From: Siphonodentalium dalli
Taxonomy: Eukaryota; Mollusca; Scaphopoda; Gadilida; Siphonodentaliidae
Assembly: GCA_032622095.1 (NCBI GenBank)
Contig: CP136064.1
Coordinates: 620,001-684,000, forward strand
DNA length: 64,000 nucleotides
Direction: 5' to 3'
Shown here: positions 1 through 8,762 of the stretch, one piece after another
Layout: each line of letters opens with the position of its first letter
Numbering within the stretch: the first letter of the stretch is position 1
The notes under the pieces: model-generated
Seen by the model: the letters and a program-made list of their open reading frames with translations, nothing else
Told to the model about the DNA's origin: nothing
Database searches by the model: none
Made by a program: the position numbers and the translations under genes

Positions 1-30
1 ATGCGCCAAATAGAAAATATCCAACCGTAC
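1..30 (-). repeat. Inverted monomer fragment at a head-to-head strand switch
   Basis: Bases 1-30 are the exact reverse complement of phase 9-38 of a common monomer variant (GTACGG with CTATTT), so the array left of base 31 runs on the minus strand. The plus-strand array starts at 31 with phase 200. Phases 200-229 and 1-8 (38 nt) separate the fragment from its partner at 69-98, which it could pair with at 28 of 30 positions. The parental sequences share ACT at the join (29-31), a 3-bp microhomology. Either a real inversion inside the array or a fold-back or assembly artefact would look like this. Confidence 0.9.
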
Positions 31-60
31 TTTAAGGGGTATCTGCTATAGACTGGTTAC
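31..60 (+). repeat. Partial monomer, phase 200-229
   Basis: This is the first plus-strand sequence after the strand switch. It contains only the last 30 bases of a monomer (TTTAAGGGG to GGTTAC) and leads directly into the complete monomer at 61. The missing phases 1-199 were lost at the junction. Confidence 0.9.
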
Positions 61-976
61 ATGGTGGAGTACTGTTGGATATTTTCAATTTGGCGCATGT
101 TTCTCCCTACCGCGCCATGTCAAATCTGGCCATATCCGAATCGGGTTGTCATTTACAATGACTACAGAAAATAAATATCTTCATGTTGGAATGCAAATGT
201 ATGTTTAAAGAAACGGATGTATCTCAACTTAAAGGAACATAAGTAACACAGTCACCAACTTAAAGGGGTATCTGCTATAGACTGGTTCCATGGTGGAGTA
301 CTGTTGGATATTTTCAATTTGGCGCATGTTTCTCCCTACCGCGCCATGTCAAATCTGGCCATATCCGAATCGGGTTGTCATTTACAATGACTACAGAAAA
401 TAAATATCTTCATGTTGGAATGCAAATGTATGTTTAAAGAAACGGATGTATCTCAACTTAAAGGAACATAAGTAACACAGTCACCAACTTAAAGGGGTAT
501 CTGCTATAGACTGGTTCTATGGTGGAGTACGGTTGGATATTTTCAATTTGGCGCATGTTTCTCCCTACCGCGCCATGTCAAATCTGGCCATATCCGAATC
601 GGGTTGTCATTTACAATGACTACAGAAAATAAATATCTTCATGGTGGAATGAAAATGTATGTTTAAAGGAACAGATGTAACTCAACTTTAAGGGACATAA
701 GTAACACAGTCACCAACTTAAAGAGGTGTCTGATTTAGACTGGTTCCATGGTGGAGTACGGTTGGATATTTTCTATTTGGCGCATGTTTCTCCATACCGC
801 GCCATGTCAAATCTGGCCATATCCGAATCGGGTTGTCATTTACAATGACTACAGAAAATAAATATCTTCATGTTGGAATGCAAATGTATGTTTAAAGAAA
901 CGGATGTATCTCAACTTAAAGGAACATAAGTAACACAGTCACCAACTTAAAGAGGTGTCTGATTTAGACTGGTTCC
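61..976 (+). repeat. Four edge monomers with rare variants
   Basis: These four monomers (61, 290, 519, 748) lie next to the strand switch and match no multi-monomer unit deeper in domain A. Three share AAACGG near phase 150-155 and AAAGGAACAT near 171-180. The monomer at 61 combines GGTTAC with T at phase 13, a pairing I see nowhere else. The monomer at 519 has TTCTATGG before its start, ATGAAAAT, GATGTAACTC and an extra T/A change in the CAAC box. Less homogenised monomers are expected near the edge of an array or next to a rearrangement. Confidence 0.8.
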
Positions 977-1235
977 ATGGTGGAGTACGGTTGGATATTT
1001 TCTATTTGGCGCATGTTTCTCCATACCGCGCCATGTCAAATCTGGCCATATCCGAATCGGGTTGTCATTTACAATGACTACAGAAAATAAATATCTTCAT
1101 GTTGGAATGCAAATGTATGTTTGAAGAAACAGATGTATCTCAACTTAAAGGAACATAAGTAACACAGTCACCAACTTAAAGAGGTGTCTGATTTAGACTG
1201 GTTCCATGGTGGAGTACGGTTGGATATTTTCAATT

Positions 1236-1262
1236 TGGCGCATGTTTCTCCATACCGCGCCA
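1236..1262 (+). other. Inverted repeat TGGCGC-N15-GCGCCA (reference copy)
   Basis: Six-base arms separated by 15 nt could form a short stem-loop or bind a dimeric protein. It is intact in the common monomer but broken in many variants (TTGCGC, TGGAGC, TGGCAC on the left; GTGCCA, GCACCA, GCGTCA, GCGCAA on the right), never with a matching change in the other arm that I saw. Confidence 0.5.
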
Positions 1263-1277
1263 TGTCAAATCTGGCCA

Positions 1278-1305
1278 TATCCGAATCGGGTTGTCATTTA
1301 CAATG
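1278..1305 (+). other. Near-invariant box, phase 73-100 (reference copy)
   Basis: This segment, centred on CCGAATCGGGTTGTCATTTA, is almost unchanged in every monomer of both domains, while the flanking phases 25-57 and 101-152 vary freely. Exceptions I saw are single changes: ATTCG (15633, 19068), ATCTG (23648), ATCCAAAT (52238, 54297) and ATCAGG (11053). Within phase 84-100 I noticed none. It contains the 9-bp dyad CCGA-A-TCGG. A bound protein or a conversion hotspot could explain the conservation; this is inference. Confidence 0.6.
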
Positions 1306-1335
1306 ACTGCAGAAAATATATATCTTCATGTTGGA

Positions 1336-1343
1336 ATGCAAAT
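1336..1343 (+). other. Octamer ATGCAAAT (reference copy)
   Basis: ATGCAAAT, the canonical POU/Oct octamer, lies at phase 131-138 in most monomers. Variants are AAGCAAAT, ATGAAAAT, ATGCCAAT and CTGCAAAT. Binding is not shown; an eight-base match fixed in an ancestral monomer is repeated by amplification alone. Confidence 0.35.
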
Positions 1344-1369
1344 GTATGTTTAAAGGAACAGATGTATCT

Positions 1370-1412
1370 CAACTTAAAGGGACATAAGTAACACAGTCAC
1401 CAACTTTAAGGG
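1370..1412 (+). repeat. Short direct repeat inside the monomer, 31-bp period
   Basis: CAACTTAAAGGG at phase 165-176 is followed by CAACTTTAAGGG (CAACTTAAAGGG in other monomers) at 196-207. The two boxes lie 31 bp apart and may be a remnant of how the monomer was built or a local slippage target. Confidence 0.6.
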
Positions 1413-3003
1413 GTATCTGCTATAGACTGGTTCCATGGTGGAGTACGGTTGGATATTTTCAATTTGGCGCATGTTTCTCCCTACCGCGCCATGTCAAATC
1501 TGGCCATATCCGAATCGGGTTGTCATTTACAATGACTGCAGAAAATATATATCTTCATGTTGGAATGCAAATGTATGTTTAAAGGAACAGATGTATCTCA
1601 ACTTAAAGGGACATAAGTAACACCGTCACCAACTTTAAGGGATATCTGCTATAGACTGGTTACATGGTGGAGTACGGTTGGATATTTTCAATTTTGCGCA
1701 TGTTTCTCCATACCGCGCCATGTCAAATCTGGCCATATCCGAATCGGGTTGTCATTTACAATGACTACAGAAAATAAATATCTTCATGTTGGAATGCAAA
1801 TGTATGTTTAAAGGAACAGATGTATCTCAACTTAAAGGAACATAAGTAACACAGTCACCAACTTAAAGAGGTGTCTGATTTAGACTGGTTCCATGGTGGA
1901 GTACGGTTGGATATTTTCTATTTGGCGCATGTTTCTCCATACCGCGCCATGTCAAATCTGGCCATATCCGAATCGGGTTGTCATTTACAATGACTACAGA
2001 AAATAAATATCTTCATGTTGGAATGCAAATGTATGTTTAAAGGAACAGATGTATCTCAACTTAAAGGGACATAAGTAACACAGTTACCAACTTTAAGGGG
2101 TATCTGCTATAGACTGGTTCCATGGTGGAGTACGGTTGGATATTTTCTATTTGGCGCATGTTTCTCCATACCGCGCCATGTCAAATCTGGCCATATCCGA
2201 ATCGGGTTGTCATTTACAATGACTACAGAAAATAAATATCTTCATGTTGGAATGCAAATGTATGTTTAAAGAAACAGATGTATCTCAACTTAAAGGGACA
2301 TAAGTAACACAGTCACCAACTTTAAGGGGTATCTGCTATAGACTGGTTCCATGGTGGAGTACTGTTGGATATTTTCAATTTGGCGCATGTTTCTCCCTAC
2401 CGCGCCATGTCAAATCTGGCCATATCCGAATCGGGTTGTCATTTACAATGACTACAGAAAATAAATATCTTCATGTTGGAATGCAAATGTATGTTTAAAG
2501 GAACAGATGTATCTCAACTTAAAGGGACATAAGTAACACAGTCACCAACTTTAAGGGGTATCTGCTATAGACTGGTTCCATGGTGGAGTACGGTTGGATA
2601 TTTTCTATTTGGCGCATGTTTCTCCATATCGTGCCATGTCAAATCTGGCCATATCCGAATCGGGTTGTCATTTACAATGACTACAGAAAATAAATATCTT
2701 CATGTTGGAATGCAAATGTATGTTTAAAGGAACAGATGTATCTCAACTTAAAGGGACATAAGTAACACAGTCACCAACTTTAAGGGGTATCTGCTATAGA
2801 CTGGTTCCATGGTGGAGTACGGTTGGATATTTTCAATTTGGCGCATGTTTTTCCATACCGCGCCATGTCAAATCTGGCCATATCCGAATCGGGTTGTCAT
2901 TTACAATGACTACAGAAAATAAATATCTTCATGTTGGAATGCAAATGTATGTTTAAAGAAACGGATGTATCTCAACTTAAAGGAACATAAGTAACACAGT
3001 CAC

Positions 3004-3033
3004 CAACTTAAAGAGGTGTCTGATTTAGACTGG
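3004..3033 (+). other. Alternative linker cassette (GATTT form), example
   Basis: Phase 196-225 exists in two forms. The common one is TAAGGGGTATCTGCTATAGA; the other is AAAGAGGTGTCTGATTTAGA, with five differences in 20 bases. The GATTT form nearly always precedes a monomer with CTATTT, CTACTT or TTTATTT at phase 26-31. It appears in both domains, so it predates their separation. Confidence 0.8.
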
Positions 3034-3037
3034 TTCC

Positions 3038-5098
3038 ATGGTGGAGTACGGTTGGATATTTTCTATTTGGCGCATGTTTCTCCATACCGCGCCATGTCAA
3101 ATCTGGCCATATCCGAATCGGGTTGTCATTTACAATGACTACAGAAAATAAATATCTTCATGTTGGAATGCAAATGTATGTTTGAAGAAACAGATGTATC
3201 TCAACTTAAAGGAACATAAGTAACACAGTCACCAACTTAAAGAGGTGTCTGATTTAGACTGGTTCCATGGTGGAGTACGGTTGGATATTTTCAATTTGGC
3301 GCATGTTTCTCCATACCGCGCCATGTCAAATCTGGCCATATCCGAATCGGGTTGTCATTTACAATGACTGCAGAAAATATATATCTTCATGTTGGAATGC
3401 AAATGTATGTTTAAAGGAACAGATGTATCTCAACTTAAAGGGACATAAGTAACACAGTCACCAACTTTAAGGGGTATCTGCTATAGACTGGTTCCATGGT
3501 GGAGTACGGTTGGATATTTTCAATTTGGCGCATGTTTCTCCCTACCGCGCCATGTCAAATCTGGCCATATCCGAATCGGGTTGTCATTTACAATGACTGC
3601 AGAAAATATATATCTTCATGTTGGAATGCAAATGTATGTTTAAAGGAACAGATGTATCTCAACTTAAAGGGACATAAGTAACACAGTCACCAACTTTAAG
3701 GGGTATCTGCTATAGACTGGTTCCATGGTGGAGTACGGTTGGATATTTTCAATTTGGCGCATGTTTCTCCCTACCGCGCCATGTCAAATCTGGCCATATC
3801 CGAATCGGGTTGTCATTTACAATGACTACAGAAAATAAATATCTTCATGTTGGAATGCAAATGTATGTTTAAAGGAACAGATGTATCTCAACTTAAAGGA
3901 ACATAAGTAACACAGTCACCAACTTAAAGAGGTGTCTGATTTAGACTGGTTCCATGGTGGAGTACGGTTGGATATTTTCTATTTGGCGCATGTTTCTCCA
4001 TACCGCGCCATGTCAAATCTGGCCATATCCGAATCGGGTTGTCATTTACAATGACTACAGAAAATAAATATCTTCATGTTGGAATGCAAATGTATGTTTA
4101 AAGGAACAGATGTATCTCAACTTAAAGGGACATAAGTAACACAGTTACCAACTTTAAGGGGTATCTGCTATAGACTGGTTCCATGGTGGAGTACGGTTGG
4201 AAATTTTCTATTTGGCGCATGTTTCTCCATACCGCGCCATGTCAAATCTGGCCATATCCGAATCGGGTTGTCATTTACAATGACTACAGAAAATAAATAT
4301 CTTCATGTTGGAATGCAAATGTATGTTTAAAGAAACAGATGTATCTCAACTTAAAGGGACATAAGTAACACAGTCACCAACTTTAAGGGGTATCTGCTAT
4401 AGACTGGTTCCATGGTGGAGTACTGTTGGATATTTTCAATTTGGCGCATGTTTCTCCCTACCGCGCCATGTCAAATCTGGCCATATCCGAATCGGGTTGT
4501 CATTTACAATGACTACAGAAAATAAATATCTTCATGTTGGAATGCAAATGTATGTTTAAAGGAACAGATGTATCTCAACTTAAAGGGACATAAGTAACAC
4601 AGTCACCAACTTTAAGGGGTATCTGCTATAGACTGGTTCCATGGTGGAGTACGGTTGGATATTTTCTATTTGGCGCATGTTTCTCCATACCGTGCCATGT
4701 CAAATCTGGCCATATCCGAATCGGGTTGTCATTTACAATGACTACAGAAAATAAATATCTTCATGTTGGAATGCAAATGTATGTTTAAAGGAACAGATGT
4801 ATCTCAACTTAAAGGGACATAAGTAACACAGTCACCAACTTTAAGGGGTATCTGCTATAGACTGGTTCCATGGTGGAGTACGGTTGGATATTTTCAATTT
4901 GGCGCATGTTTTTCCATACCGCGCCATGTCAAATCTGGCCATATCCGAATCGGGTTGTCATTTACAATGACTACAGAAAATAAATATCTGCATGTTGGAA
5001 AGCAAATGTATGTTTAAAGGAACAGATGTATCTCAACTTAAAGGGACATAAGTAACACAGTCACCAACTTAAAGGGGTATCTGCTATAGACTGGTTCC
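3038..5098 (+). repeat. Domain A 9-monomer HOR, copy 2 (2061 bp)
   Basis: This is the second copy of the unit at 977. The same types recur in the same order, with two differences. The monomer at 3725 has a GGTTCC/TTTGGCGC/CCCT left half where copy 1 (1664) has GGTTAC/TTTTGCGC. The last monomer (4870) continues with AAGCAAAT instead of the AAACGG right half seen at 2809. Scattered single changes include GGAAATTTTC at about 4198. Confidence 0.87.
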
Positions 5099-5327
5099 AT
5101 GGTGTAGTACGGTTGGATATTTTCAATTTGGCGCATGTTTCTCCATACCGCGCCATGTCAAATCTGGCCATATCCGAATCGGGTTGTCATTTACAATGAC
5201 TGCAGAAAATATATATCTTCATGTTGGAATGCAAATGTATGTTTAAAGGAACAGATGTATCTCAACTTAAAGGGACATAAGTAACACAGTCACCAACTTA
5301 AAGGGGTATCTGCTATAGACTGGTTCC
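5099..5327 (+). repeat. Single monomer between HOR blocks
   Basis: This is a CTGCAG/TATATAT monomer with a private change, GGTGTAG instead of GGTGGAG at phase 4-10. That change also puts a stop in the ORF frame. It otherwise matches its right neighbour at 5328 and the paired monomers at 18381/18610, 21358/21587 and 24106/24335. Confidence 0.85.
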
Positions 5328-8300
5328 ATGGTGGAGTACGGTTGGATATTTTCAATTTGGCGCATGTTTCTCCATACCGCGCCATGTCAAATCTGGCCAT
5401 ATCCGAATCGGGTTGTCATTTACAATGACTGCAGAAAATATATATCTTCATGTTGGAATGCAAATGTATGTTTAAAGGAACAGATGTATCTCAACTTAAA
5501 GGGACATAAGTAACACAGTCACCAACTTAAAGAGGTGTCTGATTTAGAATGGTTCCATGGTGGAGTACGGTTGGATATTTTCTACTTGGCGCATGTTTCT
5601 CCATACCGCGCCATGTCAAATCTGGCCATATCCGAATCGGGTTGTCATTTACAATGACTGCAGAAAATTTATATCTTCATGGTGGAATGCAAATGTATGT
5701 TTAAAGGAACAGATGTATCTCAACTTAAAGGGACATAAGTAACACAGTCACCAACTTTAAGGGGTATCTGCTATAGACTGGTTCCATGGTGGAGTACTGT
5801 TGGATATTTTCAATTTGGCGCATGTTTCTCCATACCGCGCCATGTCAAATCTGGCCATATCCGAATCGGGTTGTCATTTACAATGACTGCAGAAAATATA
5901 TATCTTCATGGTGGAATGAAAATGTATGTTTAAAGGAACAGATGTATCTCAACTTAAAGGGACATAAGTAACACCGTCACCAACTTTAAGGGGTATCTGC
6001 TATAGACTGGTTCCATGGTGGAGTACTGTTGGATATTTTCAATTTGGCGCATGTTTCTCCCTACCGCGTCATGTCAAATCTGGCCATATCCGAATCGGGT
6101 TGTCATTTACAATGACTACAGAAAATAAATATCTTCATGTTGGAATGCAAATGTATGTTTAAAGAAACAGATGTATCTCAACTTAAAGGGACATAAGTAA
6201 CACAGTCACCAACTTTAAGGGGTATCTGCTATAGACTGGTTACATGGTGGAGTACGGTTGGATATTTTCAATTTTGCGCATGTTTCTCCATACCGCGCCA
6301 TGTCAAATCTGGCCATATCCGAATCGGGTTGTCATTTACAATGACTACATAAAATAAATATCTTCATGTTGGAATGCAAATGTATGTTTAAAGGAACAGA
6401 TGTATCTCAACTTAAAGGAACATAAGTAACACAGTCACCAACTTAAAGAGGTGTCTGATTTAGACTGGTTCCATGGTGGAGTACGGTTGGATATTTTCTA
6501 TTTGGCGCATGTTTCTCCATACCGCGCCATGTCAAATCTGGCCATATCCGAATCGGGTTGTCATTTACAATGACTACAGAAAATAAATATCTTCATGTTG
6601 GAATGCAAATGTATGTTTAAAGGAACAGATGTATCTCAACTTAAAGGGACATAAGTAACACAGTCACCAACTTTAAGGGGTATCTGCTATAGACTGGTTC
6701 CATGGTGGAGTACGGTTGGATATTTTCTATTTGGCGCATGTTTCTCCATACCGCGCCATGTCAAATCTGGCCATATCCGAATCGGGTTGTCATTTACAAT
6801 GACTGCAGAAAATATATATCTTCATGTTGGAATGCAAATGTATGTTTAAAGGAACAGATGTATCTCAACTTAAAGGGACATAAGTAACACCGTCACCAAC
6901 TTTAAGGGGTATCTGCTATAGACTGGTTACATGGTGGAGTACGGTTGGATATTTTCAATTTGGCGCATGTTTCTCCATACCGCGCCATGTCAAATCTGGC
7001 CATATCCGAATCGGGTTGTCATTTACAATGACTGCAGAAAATATATATCTTCATGGTGGAATGCAAATGAATGTTTAAAGGAACAGATGTATCTCAACTT
7101 AAAGGGACATAAGTAACACCGTCACCAACTTGAAGGGGTATCTGCTATAGACTGGTTACATGGTGGAGTACGGTTGGATATTTTCAATTTTGCGCATGTT
7201 TCTCCATACCGCGCCATGTCAAATCTGGCCATATCCGAATCGGGTTGTCATTTACAATGACTGCAGAAAATAAATATCTTCATGTTGGAATGCAAATGTA
7301 TGTTTAAAGGAATAGATGTATCTCAACTTAAAGGGACATAAGTAACACAGTCACCAACTTAAAGAGGTGTCTGATTTAGAATGGTTCCATGGTGGAGTAC
7401 GGTTGGATATTTTCTACTTGGCGCATGTTTCTCCATACCGCGCCATGTCAAATCTGGCCATATCCGAATCGGGTTGTCATTTACAATGACTGCAGAAAAT
7501 ATATATCTTCATGGTGGAATGCAAATGTATGTTTAAAGGAACAGATGTATCTCAACTTAAAGGGACATAAGTAACACAGTCACCAACTTTAAGGGGTATC
7601 TGCTATTGACTGGTTCCATGGTGGAGTACTGTTGGATATTTTCAATTTGGCGCATGTTTCTCCATACCGCGCCATGTCAAATCTGGCCATATCCGAATCG
7701 GGTTGTCATTTACAATGACTGCAGAAAATATATATCTTCATGGTGGAATGCAAATGTATGTTTAAAGGAACAGATGTATCTCAACTTAAAGGGACATAAG
7801 TAACACCGTCACCAACTTTAAGGGGTATCTGCTATAGACTGGTTCCATGGTGGAGTACTGTTGGATATTTTCAATTTGGCGCATGTTTCTCCCTACCGCG
7901 TCATGTCAAATCTGGAAATATCCGAATCGGGTTGTCATTTACAATGACTACAGAAAATAAATATCTTCATGTTGGAATGCAAATGTGTGTTTAAAGAAAC
8001 AGATGTATCTCAACTTAAAGGGACATAAGTAACACAGTCACCAACTTTAAGGGGTATCTGCTATAGACTGGTTCCATGGTGGAGTACGGTTGGATATTTT
8101 CAATTTGGCGCTTGTTTCTCCATACCGCGCCATGTCAAATCTGGCCATATCCGAATCGGGTTGTCATTTACAATGACTGCAGAAAATATATATCTTCATG
8201 TTGGAATGCAAATGTATGTTTAAAGGAACAGATGTATCTCAACTTAAAGGGACATAAGTAACACAGTCACCAACTTTAAGGGGTATCTGCTATAGACTGG

Positions 8301-8762
8301 TTCCATGGTGGAGTACGGTTGGATATTTTCAATTTGGCGCATGTTTCTCCATACCGCGCCATGTCAAATCTGGCCATATCCGAATCGGGTTGTCATTTAC
8401 AATGACTGCAGAAAATATATATCTTCATGTTGGAATGCAAATGTATGTTTAAAGGAACAGATGTATCTCAACTTAAAGGGACATAAGTAACACCGTCACC
8501 AACTTTAAGGGGTATCTGCTATAGACTGGTTACATGGTGGAGTACGGTTGGATATTTTCAATTTTGCGCATGTTTCTCCATACCGCGCCATGTCAAATCT
8601 GGCCATATCCGAATCGGGTTGTCATTTACAATGACTACAGAAAATAAATATCTTCATGTTGGAATGCAAATGTATGTTTAAAGGAACAGATGTATCTCAA
8701 CTTAAAGGAACATAAGTAACACAGTCACCAACTTAAAGAGGTGTCTGATTTAGACTGGTTCC
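5328..8762 (+). repeat. Domain A 15-monomer HOR, copy 1 (3435 bp)
   Basis: Fifteen monomers, each with a recognisable signature, recur at an offset of 3435 bp from 8763. The order includes CTACTT/AATTTAT (5557), ATGAAAAT (5786), CCCT/GCGTC (6015), TTAC/TTTGCGC (6244), AATGAATG with a CTTGAAGG linker (6931), GGAATAG (7160), CTACTT/TATATAT (7389), TTGACTGG-led (7618), GTGTGT (7847) and CGCTTG (8076). Private changes in this copy include CATAAAAT at about 6348 and CTGGAAAT at about 7912. Confidence 0.9.

Larger units (their letters stand above)
1206..1434 (+). repeat. Reference monomer (229 bp) and its internal map
   Basis: This copy is used for phase numbering. It has 91 G+C of 229 (39.7%), with 42 C and 49 G. 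It has six CpG sites against about nine expected from base composition. Landmarks: CCATGG across phase 228-4; GTAC at 9-12; inverted repeat TGGCGC (31-36) and GCGCCA (52-57); TGGCCA at 67-72; near-invariant box at 73-100; CTGCAG at 102-107 (CTACAG in many other monomers); A+T-rich tract at 108-118; octamer ATGCAAAT at 131-138; two related CAACTT(A/T)AAGGG boxes at 165-176 and 196-207. The plus strand is open for 61 codons from phase 1 and stops at phase 184-186. This is not treated as a gene, because 229 is 1 modulo 3 and most monomers lack the ORF. Confidence 0.95.
977..3037 (+). repeat. Domain A 9-monomer HOR, copy 1 (2061 bp)
   Basis: The nine monomers starting at 977 match those starting at 3038 at an offset of exactly 2061 bp. 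The unit carries an ordered signature: TTTGAAG in monomer 1, two CTGCAG/TATATAT monomers (1206, 1435), a TTAC/TTTGCGC monomer (1664), a GATTT-linked CTATTT monomer with CAGTTACC (1893), AAAGAAACAG (2122), TGTTGG/CCCT (2351), CGTGCC (2580) and TTTTTCC (2809). The last monomer is a hybrid at the duplication seam. Confidence 0.88.

Noticed and set aside
1278-1305. Mammalian CENP-B box
   Set aside because: The box needs TTCG, four bases, A, two bases and CGGG. The monomer has AnnCGGG, but CATA where TTCG is needed. The reverse strand does not match either.
1206-1391. Recurrent 61-65-codon ORFs starting MVEYGWIF as a tandem gene family
   Set aside because: Only 81 of 279 monomers keep the ORF; the rest have stops, mostly the phase 112-114 TAA. 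The unit length is 1 modulo 3, so frames cannot join. Substitutions do not avoid stops, and no promoter or ribosome-binding context is repeated apart from the monomer itself.
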